Assembly: GCA_046329495.1 (NCBI GenBank)
Contig: JAXLUO010000010.1
Span: 1-64,000, forward strand
Reading direction: 5' to 3'
Length of the DNA stretch: 64,000 bases
Source of the DNA: Bog-950 sp046329495
GTDB taxonomy: Bacteria > Bacteroidota > Bacteroidia > Chitinophagales > LD1
Part shown: positions 46,104-55,002 of the stretch, piece after piece
Position numbering within the stretch: position 1 is the first letter of the stretch
How the letters are laid out: each line of letters opens with the position of its first letter
The notes under the pieces: model-generated
What the model was told of the DNA's origin: nothing
What the model saw: the letters and a program-made list of their open reading frames with translations, nothing else
The model's database searches: none
Program-made: the position numbers and the translations under genes

Positions 46104-46191
46104 TTCTCTTTACAATTATTTCCGCTGAATACGCGGAATTCAAAGTTCGTGCAAAACAGTCAATTCTCCGCTTTATTTCAAAACCTATTTA

Positions 46192-47802
46192 TCAGCGCCA
46201 GAGTATTATTCTTTCTTCTTTTGTTAACACTATGCCCAACGGAAAGGTGCGCTCCTTAATCAACTGACCTGCGGTATCCCTACCGCTACAGTGCATCCGG
46301 TACAATTGCGCTTTGTAATCCGAGCCCGGGGTACAGTCGATGCGATAGCAAAATGGATAACCTTCGAAGGATACAAAATCGCCCTTGTTGATATCGAAAA
46401 CCATAAAAGTTTTGCCCGTCAGGTTTTTAAAAATTTCACGATACAGCCATCCCGAATGCCAAAAAGGGGAATTACGGATAAGTATGGCCGAACCATCTTC
46501 GCAATCATCTAAAAATCCTTCTTTAACCGCCTGCTGAAATGCCATTTGCGGATAGCTGCTCAATATGTTCTTTGTTCTTACCAGGGCATTATTAAAAAGC
46601 AGAGAAAGAACCGTACAGCCTACGGCAAACACCAGCAGAAAAGTGGCCCCTACCCTCCTGGTTATGCTTTGTTGCACATAGGTATACAAACAGGCCAGTA
46701 ATCCGGCTGTGCCCATACTTTGTATATAAACAGGCAGGTAACCTATGCCCAGGCGCATTTCGCGCTGGTATTTAAGCGAAGGCGAAATGATAATGGCGGG
46801 CAATACCACAATGCTCAGCATTAAAAGCACAAACCACCAGTTAACAGGCTTTGCATCGGCATCAGCAGCCTGCTTTTTTTGCTGTAAAACTATGGCTGCA
46901 CCCACTACAAGCATAGCTAAGGCCAACAGCATCACTTTAACCGATGCAAACTGCGGAGCCAGCGTTCCGGGGATATTCCCCTGATGATAGAAATTGCTTA
47001 AAGGCAGTGCTGCAAACAGTTGCATTTTTATAAGCTCCCACATGGCTGCAGGGTCGGTATTAGAAGAAAGCCCTGCATAGCTGTTGTTAGGGTCAACTAA
47101 ACTGCGCAGGTAGGCAGTATAGCCTAAAAACACCAGTGCTATTAGTACAGCAGGCAACATAGTAAATACAATACGCTTAAATGCTGCGCGAAGGATGAGG
47201 CCGGTTAATGGCAGAAAAACCATTAACAGCAAGCCAAATTCGCTGAACAGTAAGGTTATACCTATGCCAAGGTAGCAAGCTACTAACCAGGGCCAATTAC
47301 CGGAGGTGATGTAACGAGCATATACATAGCCTGTAAAAAACAATAATATAGCCAGCAACTGATACATGGCATTTAGGCTGGTAAAAGGATCGTGATATTG
47401 GATGCGGAATTGAATTAATGCGCAAAAAAACACCAGCCAAATGGCGTTTTTAATACCGGTGTTCAATTGTTTTAGATAGAGGAGAAAAACACCTGCTGCC
47501 AGCACGTTCATAACAAATACCATTGCCTTATAGCCGGCTACCGTGGTAAAGTGTTTAAAAACAAAGGCAAGCCAAATCAGGTTTAAGGGTGTAAACCTGC
47601 CGTAACTCATCCACAATTTAATATCGGGTAAAGCTAAAGTAAAGGCACTTTGCTCCTGCTGCGCCGCAACCCCCTGGCGCATTAAAAAATTCATGGCATC
47701 ATCGGAATACAATCCCGAAAACAAAATGGGTGTAAGCCCTAACAACAACAGTATTACACTTAACAAAAAGAGTATGTTGTTTCGGGATATAGTATTTATC
47801 AT
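46192..47802 (-). CDS. Polytopic membrane protein, probable GT-C glycosyltransferase
   Basis: A 536-residue protein with about 11 membrane helices. The first periplasmic loop carries adjacent aspartates (FSGLYSDDAMNFLMRQG), the place where GT-C enzymes hold their catalytic acid, and SYGRFTPLNLIWLAF follows. The soluble C-terminal part is cysteine-bearing (FCYRIDCTPGSDYKAQLYRMHC). No family can be named. It lies in the nuo operon between nuoE (50 bases upstream) and nuoF (88 bases downstream) yet has no obvious role in complex I. Confidence 0.7.
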   Translation of the reverse strand: MINTISRNNILFLLSVILLLLGLTPILFSGLYSDDAMNFLMRQGVAAQQEQSAFTLALPDIKLWMSYGRFTPLNLIWLAFVFKHFTTVAGYKAMVFVMNVLAAGVFLLYLKQLNTGIKNAIWLVFFCALIQFRIQYHDPFTSLNAMYQLLAILLFFTGYVYARYITSGNWPWLVACYLGIGITLLFSEFGLLLMVFLPLTGLILRAAFKRIVFTMLPAVLIALVFLGYTAYLRSLVDPNNSYAGLSSNTDPAAMWELIKMQLFAALPLSNFYHQGNIPGTLAPQFASVKVMLLALAMLVVGAAIVLQQKKQAADADAKPVNWWFVLLMLSIVVLPAIIISPSLKYQREMRLGIGYLPVYIQSMGTAGLLACLYTYVQQSITRRVGATFLLVFAVGCTVLSLLFNNALVRTKNILSSYPQMAFQQAVKEGFLDDCEDGSAILIRNSPFWHSGWLYREIFKNLTGKTFMVFDINKGDFVSFEGYPFCYRIDCTPGSDYKAQLYRMHCSGRDTAGQLIKERTFPLGIVLTKEERIILWR

Positions 47803-47852
47803 GGGGTAGAGGAAGCAAATTCGATAAGCAGGGCCGGTAAACCTTGCTGCAA

Positions 47853-48392
47853 TTACACTTTCGAGTATTTCTCGATCTTACCCTGCTTACAGTCGTCAAT
47901 TAACTGATCGATTTTAGCAGGTGTCAGAAACTCGTGGTAAAAGTCGCCTAACTGCAGCATGGGGGCATAACCACAGGCGCCTAAACATTCAACGCCTTTC
48001 ACGCTAAAAAGCCCATCCGGTGTTACTTCACCAATTTCATGCACGCCAAGTTTGTTCATGGTGTATTCCATCAAATCTTCCACACCGCGCAATACGCAGC
48101 AGCCGGTATGGCAAAATTCAAACATATATTTGGCAATCGGCTTCTGGTTATACATGCTGTAAAAGCTAACCACTTCGTATACTTCAATAGGTAAAATGCC
48201 AAGCACTTCGGCCACCTTATCCATCGCTTCTACCGAAAGCCAATCTTCATTTTCATCCTGCACCTCATGCAACACCGTTAGCAGTGCACTCTTCTTCTTT
48301 CCATCGGGAAAATGGCTCTTCAATTCTTCGATACGCTTAACAAGGCGCTCGCTTATCTTAACTTCTTTCTTGCTATCTGCTACTAAGCTCAT
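47853..48392 (-). CDS. nuoE: NADH-quinone oxidoreductase subunit E
   Basis: A 179-residue thioredoxin-like 2Fe-2S subunit (cluster N1a) of the NADH module. Four cysteine ligands: CHTGCCVLRG and ECLGACGYAPMLQ. N-terminal helical region includes LPIEVYEVVSFYSMYNQKP. Sits 36 bases after nuoD. Confidence 0.96.
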   Translation of the reverse strand: MSLVADSKKEVKISERLVKRIEELKSHFPDGKKKSALLTVLHEVQDENEDWLSVEAMDKVAEVLGILPIEVYEVVSFYSMYNQKPIAKYMFEFCHTGCCVLRGVEDLMEYTMNKLGVHEIGEVTPDGLFSVKGVECLGACGYAPMLQLGDFYHEFLTPAKIDQLIDDCKQGKIEKYSKV

Positions 48393-48428
48393 GTTCTTAC
48401 ACGCTTGGTTTCTTACTTAAAATCAAAT

Positions 48429-49670
48429 TTAGGCGTCCAGTTCGCCGGCAATTACGTTCATGCTACTCATAATCAAAATAGCATCGCTCAGGTATCCGCC
48501 TTTAATCATTTCGGTAAAGGCCTGATAAAGTATAAAACACGGCCTGCGGAAATGCAAACGGAACGGAACACGGCTACCATCGCTAATCAGGTAAAAACCT
48601 AATTCGCCGTTACCACCTTCCACCGCATGGTATACCTCGCCTTTCGGTACCGGTATTTCGCCCATCACTATTTTAAAGTGATAGATCAGCGCTTCCATGT
48701 TTGTATAAACTTCCTCTTTAGGCGGCAGGTAGTAATCGGGCACATCGGCGTGGTAAGGTCCTTCCGGCAACTTCTCATAAGCCTGTTTTATAATGCGTAA
48801 GCTCTGCCACATCTCGGCCTGGCGAACGCAATAACGGTCGTAGGTATCGCCGGTTTTGCCTACGGGTACATCAAATTCAAAATCTTCGTAACTGCTGTAA
48901 GGCTGTGCTACGCGAATATCGTAGTCAACACCCGCAGCGCGCAGGTTAGGGCCTGTAAAGCCATAGCTGATTGCTTTCTCAGCACTGATGCCGCCCACGT
49001 TCACACAGCGGTCCATAAAAATACGGTTACGCGAAACCAGATCTTCAAACTCTTTTAAAGCTATGGGGTATTCGCGCAAAAATGCTTCCAGTTTACGGAA
49101 AGCAGCTTCGCTCCAATCGCGTTCAAAACCGCCAATCCGACCCATATTGGTTGTTAAGCGGGCACCGCATATCTCTTCGTATATCTCGTATATCTTTTCG
49201 CGGTATTGGAAGATGTAAAGAAAACCGGTAAATGCTCCGCTATCCACCGCCAAAATCGAGTTACAGATCAGGTGGTCGGCAATACGGGCAAGCTCCATTA
49301 CAATTACGCGCAGGTATTGGGCACGCTTAGGCACTTCAACACCCAACAACTTTTCCAACGTCATCCACCAACCCATGTTATTGATTGGTGAAGAGCAGTA
49401 GTTCAAACGGTCGGTAAGCGGCGTAATTTGGTAGAACGGACGGTTCTCGGCAATCTTTTCAAACGCACGGTGTATATAACCAACGGTTTGCTCGGCATCT
49501 ACAATGCGTTCGCCATCCATCAACAACACGTTCTGGAAAATACCGTGTGTAGCCGGGTGTGTAGGCCCCAGGTTTAATATCGATAACTCACTGCCATCCT
49601 CATTCTCGCGCTGCTTAATGAGTTCGGCATATTTATCTTCAATGGAAAGTGTTTTAACTAACTCGCTCAT
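48429..49670 (-). CDS. nuoD: NADH-quinone oxidoreductase subunit D
   Basis: A 413-residue 49-kDa-type subunit, forming the quinone site. Motifs: LNLGPTHPATHGIFQNVLLMDGE, GYIHRAFEKIAENR, DRLNYCSSPINN and a C-terminal DAILIMSSMNVIAGELDA. The His of the THPATHG loop is the expected quinone ligand. Separate from nuoC, unlike the fused E. coli form. Confidence 0.97.
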   Translation of the reverse strand: MSELVKTLSIEDKYAELIKQRENEDGSELSILNLGPTHPATHGIFQNVLLMDGERIVDAEQTVGYIHRAFEKIAENRPFYQITPLTDRLNYCSSPINNMGWWMTLEKLLGVEVPKRAQYLRVIVMELARIADHLICNSILAVDSGAFTGFLYIFQYREKIYEIYEEICGARLTTNMGRIGGFERDWSEAAFRKLEAFLREYPIALKEFEDLVSRNRIFMDRCVNVGGISAEKAISYGFTGPNLRAAGVDYDIRVAQPYSSYEDFEFDVPVGKTGDTYDRYCVRQAEMWQSLRIIKQAYEKLPEGPYHADVPDYYLPPKEEVYTNMEALIYHFKIVMGEIPVPKGEVYHAVEGGNGELGFYLISDGSRVPFRLHFRRPCFILYQAFTEMIKGGYLSDAILIMSSMNVIAGELDA

Positions 49671-49693
49671 TTCTCTTTCTTTTTACCGAAGCT

Positions 49694-50230
49694 CTACTTG
49701 TTACCCACTTGTGTGGTGGCCGGTATACGTCCAAAATATCTGTCGTCCTTATCTGTTCTGCCCTGGTCTTCCATCGGAAACTCCTTCCGCATCGGAAAGC
49801 TCACCATCTCGTCCATATTCAAAATACGGCGTAAATCAGGGTGGCCTTTAAAGATGATGCCATAAAAATCGTAGGTCTCGCGCTCCTGCCAGTTGGCCGA
49901 GTTGAATAAGCCGGTGGCTGTTCCTACTTCAGGGTTCTCGCCGTTCAGGAAAGCCTTAAAGCGAATGCGCACATTATCCATCCAGTTATGCATGTGGTAA
50001 ACCACCGCAAGCTGGCGTTCTAATTCGTTATCGGGGTAATGCACACCGCAAAGGGTGGTTAAAAAGTTAAAGCGCAATGTTTCGTCATCGCGTAAAAACT
50101 GCATTACTTCTATTGCATGGTTACGGTCTACTTCAAAACTCAGCATACCGTACGATTCCTCGTAACCGGTCACTACTTCGCCAAAGCGGCCTGTAAGCTT
50201 TTCAATTATCTGTTCGTTCGTTAAAGCCAT
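49694..50230 (-). CDS. nuoC: NADH-quinone oxidoreductase subunit C
   Basis: A 178-residue 30-kDa-type subunit of the connecting module. Signature: NWQERETYDFYGIIFKGHPDLRRILN, plus FPMRKEFPMEDQGR. 23 bases before nuoD. Confidence 0.96.
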   Translation of the reverse strand: MALTNEQIIEKLTGRFGEVVTGYEESYGMLSFEVDRNHAIEVMQFLRDDETLRFNFLTTLCGVHYPDNELERQLAVVYHMHNWMDNVRIRFKAFLNGENPEVGTATGLFNSANWQERETYDFYGIIFKGHPDLRRILNMDEMVSFPMRKEFPMEDQGRTDKDDRYFGRIPATTQVGNK

Positions 50231-50262
50231 TGTTACTTTAAATTATGCGTAGCGCCGTTTGG

Positions 50263-50832
50263 TTAGGAAACATTAATGCCATAGCTGGCCAGCATCGCTT
50301 TATATTCAGGTGAATTACGGCGACCCATGCCTTCGTTCTTCACAATCTCCTGCAGTTTCATAATGCCGTCTAATATCTGCTCAGGGCGCGGCGGACAACC
50401 TGGTACATATACATCAACCGGTATAACCTTATCAATACCCTGCAGCACCGAGTAGGTATCGAATACACCACCCGAAGTAGCACAAGCACCAACAGCTATC
50501 ACCCAACGCGGTTCAGCCATCTGCTCGTACACCTGGCGTAAAACCGGACCCATCTTTTTAGAGATGGTGCCCATTACCAGCAGCATATCAGCCTGGCGTG
50601 GTGAAAACGAAGGACGTTCGGAACCGAAACGGGCTAAGTCGTAATGCGAGGCCATGGTAGCCATAAACTCGATACCACAGCAACTGGTAGCAAATGGTAA
50701 AGGCCACAAACTTTTTGAACGGGCCAAACCTACTACCTTATCAAACGAGGTGGCAAAGAACCCTTCTCCGGCATAACCTTCGGGGGCGTTCACCATCTTT
50801 ATTCCACTATTGTTATTTGCTATCTCTGCCAT
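50263..50832 (-). CDS. nuoB: NADH-quinone oxidoreductase subunit B
   Basis: A 189-residue subunit binding the terminal cluster N2. Tandem-cysteine motif ATSCCGIEFM, then GACATSGGVFDTYSVLQG and VPGCPPRPEQILDGIMKLQ supply the four ligands. Located between nuoA and nuoC. Confidence 0.97.
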   Translation of the reverse strand: MAEIANNNSGIKMVNAPEGYAGEGFFATSFDKVVGLARSKSLWPLPFATSCCGIEFMATMASHYDLARFGSERPSFSPRQADMLLVMGTISKKMGPVLRQVYEQMAEPRWVIAVGACATSGGVFDTYSVLQGIDKVIPVDVYVPGCPPRPEQILDGIMKLQEIVKNEGMGRRNSPEYKAMLASYGINVS

Positions 50833-50899
50833 ACTTCAATTTCTTATTATAACAACGCCTGCTTTACAAAGTTAAGGCCTTTGCAAGGCTGCGGTTTTC

Positions 50900-51265
50900 T
50901 TATTCCCACTCCAGGGCGCCTTTCTTAATTACGTAGTAGAAACCTACCAGTAACAGGCCCATAAACAGTAACATCTTCCATAAGCCCTCTATACCCAAAT
51001 CGCGGAAGTTTACCGCCCATGGATACATAAAGATCACTTCCACATCGAACAACACAAACAAAATGGCCACCACAAAATACTTAACCGAAAAAGGGATACG
51101 CGCGTTGCCGTGCTGCGGAATACCACACTCAAAGTTGGCGTCCTTATTACGCGAATGGCGCTTAGGGCCTATATAATGCGATACAAGTAAAGTAAAAGCC
51201 ACAAAACCCGCGGCAAACACTGCCTGTAGCACAATTGGCAGGTAATCGATGTTTGTATTGGTCAT
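50900..51265 (-). CDS. nuoA: NADH-quinone oxidoreductase subunit A
   Basis: A 121-residue three-helix subunit. Signature: KDANFECGIPQHGNARIPFSVKYFVVAILFVLFDVEVIFMYPWAV, with the quinone-loop Cys. First gene of the nuo operon; a consensus -7 element lies 20 bases upstream. Confidence 0.97.
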   Translation of the reverse strand: MTNTNIDYLPIVLQAVFAAGFVAFTLLVSHYIGPKRHSRNKDANFECGIPQHGNARIPFSVKYFVVAILFVLFDVEVIFMYPWAVNFRDLGIEGLWKMLLFMGLLLVGFYYVIKKGALEWE

Positions 51266-51284
51266 AATACACTTTTAGGCGTCG

Positions 51285-51292
51285 CAAAAATA
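51285..51292 (-). promoter_or_regulatory. -7 promoter element TATTTTTG of the nuo operon (minus strand)
   Basis: Exact TAnnTTTG on the minus strand, 20 bases before the nuoA ATG at 51265. It would start transcription of the whole nuoA-N run. Confidence 0.55.
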
Positions 51293-51460
51293 ACCCTCCA
51301 CCCCATATATAAAACCATTTTACCCACAATTTGTTGGTGGTGAACCCTTGATTGCCACAGCTAAGTTACTGCGCAACGCTGTTTCTTAAACCATTAGCAC
51401 CAACTATTTATGAATCCGCAAACATCTTTTAACTTTACCTTCCACTAAAAATTAAACAAG

Positions 51461-51886
51461 ATGGATGCAAGCAACAAAACCCGTATAACCGTTGAGGCCA
51501 CCGTAAACGCCCCTGCCGAAAAGGTATGGGAGTTTTGGACTAAGCCGGAACATATTACCCAATGGAATAGCGCCTCGCCCGATTGGCATACCCCGCGCTC
51601 GGAGAACGATGTGCGTGTTGGCGGCAAATTCAGCGCCCGCATGGAAGCCAAAGACGGTAGCTTCGGTTTCGATTTTGGAGGAACATACGACGAAGTGGTG
51701 CCTAATCAACGCCTGGCTTATACCATAGGCGATGGCCGGAAGGTAGAAGTTGATTTTAAGGCCGATGGCGATAACACACTGGTTACCGAAACCTTTGAAG
51801 CCGAAGGCATGAATCCGGTAGAAATGCAACGCGGTGGCTGGCAGGCCATACTGGACAACTTTAAACGCTACACCGAGAACAACTAA
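51461..51886 (+). CDS. SRPBCC/AHSA1 family protein
   Basis: A 141-residue START-fold protein. ITVEATVNAPAEKVWEFWTKPEHITQWN is the family start and the C-terminal ending RGGWQAILDNFKRYTEN is typical of AHSA1-like (DUF, SRPBCC) proteins. TAACTTTA about 30 bases upstream is close to the -7 consensus. Ligand unknown. A terminator follows. Confidence 0.9.
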   Translation: MDASNKTRITVEATVNAPAEKVWEFWTKPEHITQWNSASPDWHTPRSENDVRVGGKFSARMEAKDGSFGFDFGGTYDEVVPNQRLAYTIGDGRKVEVDFKADGDNTLVTETFEAEGMNPVEMQRGGWQAILDNFKRYTENN

Positions 51887-51898
51887 GCATAAATAAAG

Positions 51899-51932
51899 AA
51901 GCGCCCTGCTACGAGCAAGGCGCTTTACTTTT
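51899..51932 (+). terminator. Terminator between the SRPBCC and LysM genes
   Basis: Stem AAGCGCC (51899-51905) and GGCGCTT (51919-51925), with inner pairing TGCT/AGCA, followed by a T-rich tract. Located between convergent genes, it may serve both. Confidence 0.75.
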
Positions 51933-51949
51933 CTCCGGTAAATAAACTC

Positions 51950-52873
51950 TTAGTTATACGAGGCTACCTCAACCAGGAACTTGCTGTCGTTAGCACCCAG
52001 TTCTTCGGCGGCTTTATTGCTTAGCTTTAGCATCACCTCAGCCTGTGCATCAAGGGCAGGCACCTTGCCTATTACCTTTACATACACGGTTTTTTGGTTC
52101 AGCATATTGGTAACACGTATTACCGAACCAACTTCGGCATCATTATAAAATGCCAGAAACTGGTTGCCGCTGGTTTCATCCATCAGGTAGTTGGCAGCGC
52201 CGCGCTCTTTCTTAATCTTAAAACCCGATGCCGGGTAGTTGTTGAAGTATACAGGATACTCAACCGGGTTGGCCGTAGAAACACGTAAACCTGGATTGCT
52301 GTTATTAGTAACCTGCTTTACAGGTTCGGTTTTAGCTACTACGGTATTATCGTTGGCTTCCGGCTCCGGTTCCATCACTTGTTGCTGAAAACGGATGCGC
52401 TGATCTTCTTCGCGGTAAGGCGTATCGGGGGTTGAAGGCACCGAAATCGGCTTATACATAGCCAGCGAGTTCGCCTTGCTTACCACCAGCTTTTGACCAA
52501 TGCGCAAATTGGCATCAGCCAGTTTGTTCCATTGCTTTATCTCGGTAACGGTAACACCGTATTTCTTCGATACACTGTAAATGGTTTCGCCTTTTGTAAC
52601 GGTATGCACCTTGGCAGGCACGGGCTTTGCCTGTAACGATGGCGGCACCTGCACCGGAGTGCTTGTTTTACCGGGTATTACCAGGCTTTGGCCGATACGC
52701 AAACCACTGTTGGAGTTTAACCCGTTAGCTTTAGCTAACTGCTCAACCGAGGTATGATATTGCTTGGAAAGCGAATACAGGGTTTCACCTTTTTTAACCA
52801 CGTGTGTGCTATTCTCCGCGCTGCTCAACAGCACGATTGTTCCAAAACAGATGGTCCAAAAAATCCTCTTCAT
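51950..52873 (-). CDS. Secreted protein with two LysM domains
   Basis: A 307-residue exported peptidoglycan-binding protein. Signal peptide MKRIFWTICFGTIVLLSSA; LysM 1 THVVKKGETLYSLSKQYHTSV (about 24-68) and LysM 2 VHTVTKGETIYSVSKKYGVTV (about 89-134); a linker with acidic and Gln residues; a C-terminal beta domain (about 200-305) like the double-psi/SPOR-like domains seen in Bacteroidota LysM proteins. Probably tethers to cell wall glycan. It diverges from the NfeD gene with a 59-base spacer. Confidence 0.88.
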   Translation of the reverse strand: MKRIFWTICFGTIVLLSSAENSTHVVKKGETLYSLSKQYHTSVEQLAKANGLNSNSGLRIGQSLVIPGKTSTPVQVPPSLQAKPVPAKVHTVTKGETIYSVSKKYGVTVTEIKQWNKLADANLRIGQKLVVSKANSLAMYKPISVPSTPDTPYREEDQRIRFQQQVMEPEPEANDNTVVAKTEPVKQVTNNSNPGLRVSTANPVEYPVYFNNYPASGFKIKKERGAANYLMDETSGNQFLAFYNDAEVGSVIRVTNMLNQKTVYVKVIGKVPALDAQAEVMLKLSNKAAEELGANDSKFLVEVASYN

Positions 52874-52932
52874 TGCAATTCGTTTATTTTTACCCTTGTA
52901 TTGTTTTACAAAGTAACTACGCCATTTACGCT

Positions 52933-54276
52933 ATGCCCCGCCTAACTCAACACATACTAACAACCTTACTACTGGTATTGTGTAGTATACTAAACATAAA
53001 AGCACAGCAAAAAATTGTGTATGTATACGAGATACACGACGAAATCGGTCCATCGGTTAGCCGCTTAACCGAGAAGGCTATTAAAGAAGCAGAGCAGAAA
53101 AAGGCCAGCTACCTGGTTATTGATATGGATACCTACGGCGGATTGGTAAGCGATGCCGACGACATCCGCACAGCCCTGCTACGCACTAAGATACCTACCG
53201 TGGTGTTTATCCGCAACAACGCGGCCTCGGCAGGTGCCCTTATTTCTATCGCTTGCGACTCTATTTACATGATGCCGGGTGCCACCATCGGCGCTGCCTG
53301 CGTAGTAAATGAACAGGGCGAGATAATGCCCGAGAAATACCAAAGCTATATGCGCACCAAAATGCGCGCTACAGCCGAACAAACCGGCCGCCGACCCGAG
53401 ATTGCCGAAGGCATGACCGATATGGACCTGGTGGTAGATTCTATTAAGGAGAAAGGCAAGATCATCACCTTTACCCCTGCCGATGCACAGAAATACGGTT
53501 ACTGCAATGGCGTTGCCGATAACCTGGATGCGGTAATCGCTAAACTTGCCGGCGGACCATACACCGTAGAAAAGCACGAATCAAGCCTATCCGAATCCAT
53601 TGTGCTCTGGCTGGTAAAACCCGGTGTATCGGGCTTATTGCTGCTGCTGATTTTTGGCGGCATTTACTTTGAATTTAAAGCGCCCGGCACCCTGCTGCCC
53701 ATCCTTACCTCGGTGGTTGCAGCCATGTTATACTTTGCTCCGCTTTACCTGGAAGGCCTGGCTGCTAACTGGGAGATCCTCATCTTCGGGATAGGCATTA
53801 TACTTATACTCTTAGAGATATTCGTGATACCGGGGTTTGGCATAACGGGTATACTGGGTATAATATTGGTGATACTTGGTTTAACCCTGGCCTTGGTGCG
53901 TAACATCAATTTCGATTTCACCTTTGTGCCTAAAAGTGGTTTAGCCCTTTCCTTTTTAATGGTAACCTTAGCCATGGCGGCACCTTTGGCTATATTGCTG
54001 GCGTTCGGACAACGCATCTTCAGTTCCGCTCTTTTCTCCCGCGTTTCAGTTAAAGCGGTGATGGATAACTCGCAGGGCTTTACCGTGCGCGATAATGCCG
54101 CCCATCAATTAATAGGCAGCACAGGCACGGCTGTTACCGATCTGCGCCCCGCCGGTAAGGTTGAAGTAAATGGTGAGCGTTATGATGCGGCCTCGGATGG
54201 CACCTTTATCCATAAGGGCGAAATGGTGCGTATTACAGCTATGCGCTCTAATTACCTGGTAGTTGAAAAAGTGTAA
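52933..54276 (+). CDS. NfeD family membrane-bound serine protease (ClpP-like + NfeD)
   Basis: A 447-residue protein starting at ATG 52933 with signal peptide MPRLTQHILTTLLLVLCSI. A ClpP-like protease domain (25-215) has the catalytic serine in RNNAASAGALISIACD and the following GATIGAA. Four or five membrane helices (about 225-360) follow, then an NfeD OB-fold domain (VKAVMDNSQGFTV to NYLVVEKV). Long NfeD proteins act with a stomatin partner in membrane quality control; no stomatin gene is in the window. The in-frame start at 52804 would run through the divergent promoter and is rejected. Confidence 0.92.
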   Translation: MPRLTQHILTTLLLVLCSILNIKAQQKIVYVYEIHDEIGPSVSRLTEKAIKEAEQKKASYLVIDMDTYGGLVSDADDIRTALLRTKIPTVVFIRNNAASAGALISIACDSIYMMPGATIGAACVVNEQGEIMPEKYQSYMRTKMRATAEQTGRRPEIAEGMTDMDLVVDSIKEKGKIITFTPADAQKYGYCNGVADNLDAVIAKLAGGPYTVEKHESSLSESIVLWLVKPGVSGLLLLLIFGGIYFEFKAPGTLLPILTSVVAAMLYFAPLYLEGLAANWEILIFGIGIILILLEIFVIPGFGITGILGIILVILGLTLALVRNINFDFTFVPKSGLALSFLMVTLAMAAPLAILLAFGQRIFSSALFSRVSVKAVMDNSQGFTVRDNAAHQLIGSTGTAVTDLRPAGKVEVNGERYDAASDGTFIHKGEMVRITAMRSNYLVVEKV

Positions 54277-54279
54277 GCC

Positions 54280-55002
54280 ATGAAGATCCTTGGTGTTATC
54301 CCTGCCCGCTATGCATCCAGCCGTTTCCCCGGCAAGCCGCTTATTGATATAGGCGGTAAAACCATGATACAACGGGTATACGAGCAGGCCTGTAAAGCAT
54401 CACAGCTAATGGGTGTAGTAGTAGCCACCGACGATAACCGTATCAAGGACGAAGTGCTGCGCTTTGGCGGTAAGGTGATTATGACAGCCCACACGCACCT
54501 GAACGGCACCGAGCGCTGTGCCGAGGTAGCTGAACACTCCGATTGCGACGCCATTATTAATATACAGGGCGATGAACCTTTCATACACCCCGAGCAAATT
54601 GACCTGCTGGCGGCTTGTTTTACCAAACCTGCTACCCAAATAGCCACTTTAGTAATCCCCCAATCGGATACGGATGGTTTTGACAACCCTAACCGTATTA
54701 AAGTAGTATTGAATAAAGAACTGGAAGCACTATATTTTTCCCGTAGTGCTATTCCTTATCCACGCAACAACACGCAGGGGCAACCCTGGTATCAGCACAT
54801 CGGTATTTACGGGTACCGCAAGGATGTATTGCTGCAACTGGTAAAACTGGCTCCATCCAATCTGGAGTTAACCGAAAGCCTTGAACAACTGCGTTGGCTC
54901 GAAAACGGTTACCGCATACAATGCGCTCTCACCTCCCACCAAAGTCATTCGGTAGATACGCCGGAAGATGCCGAGAAAATTAAATCGTTGCTTAGCCTTT
55001 AA
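54280..55002 (+). CDS. kdsB: 3-deoxy-manno-octulosonate cytidylyltransferase (CMP-Kdo synthetase)
   Basis: A 240-residue enzyme that activates Kdo with CTP for LPS inner core synthesis. Signatures: GVIPARYASSRFPGKPLIDIGGK, NIQGDEPFIHPEQID, and YFSRSAIPYPRN; C-terminal SHQSHSVDTPEDAEK. It begins 3 bases after the NfeD stop (possible co-transcription) and its end overlaps the convergent rocD by 11 bases. Confidence 0.97.
   Translation: MKILGVIPARYASSRFPGKPLIDIGGKTMIQRVYEQACKASQLMGVVVATDDNRIKDEVLRFGGKVIMTAHTHLNGTERCAEVAEHSDCDAIINIQGDEPFIHPEQIDLLAACFTKPATQIATLVIPQSDTDGFDNPNRIKVVLNKELEALYFSRSAIPYPRNNTQGQPWYQHIGIYGYRKDVLLQLVKLAPSNLELTESLEQLRWLENGYRIQCALTSHQSHSVDTPEDAEKIKSLLSL

Noticed and set aside
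52804..52932. 43-residue N-terminal extension of the NfeD protein
   Set aside because: It would start inside the divergent LysM gene and run through its promoter; the ATG at 52933 opens a signal peptide.
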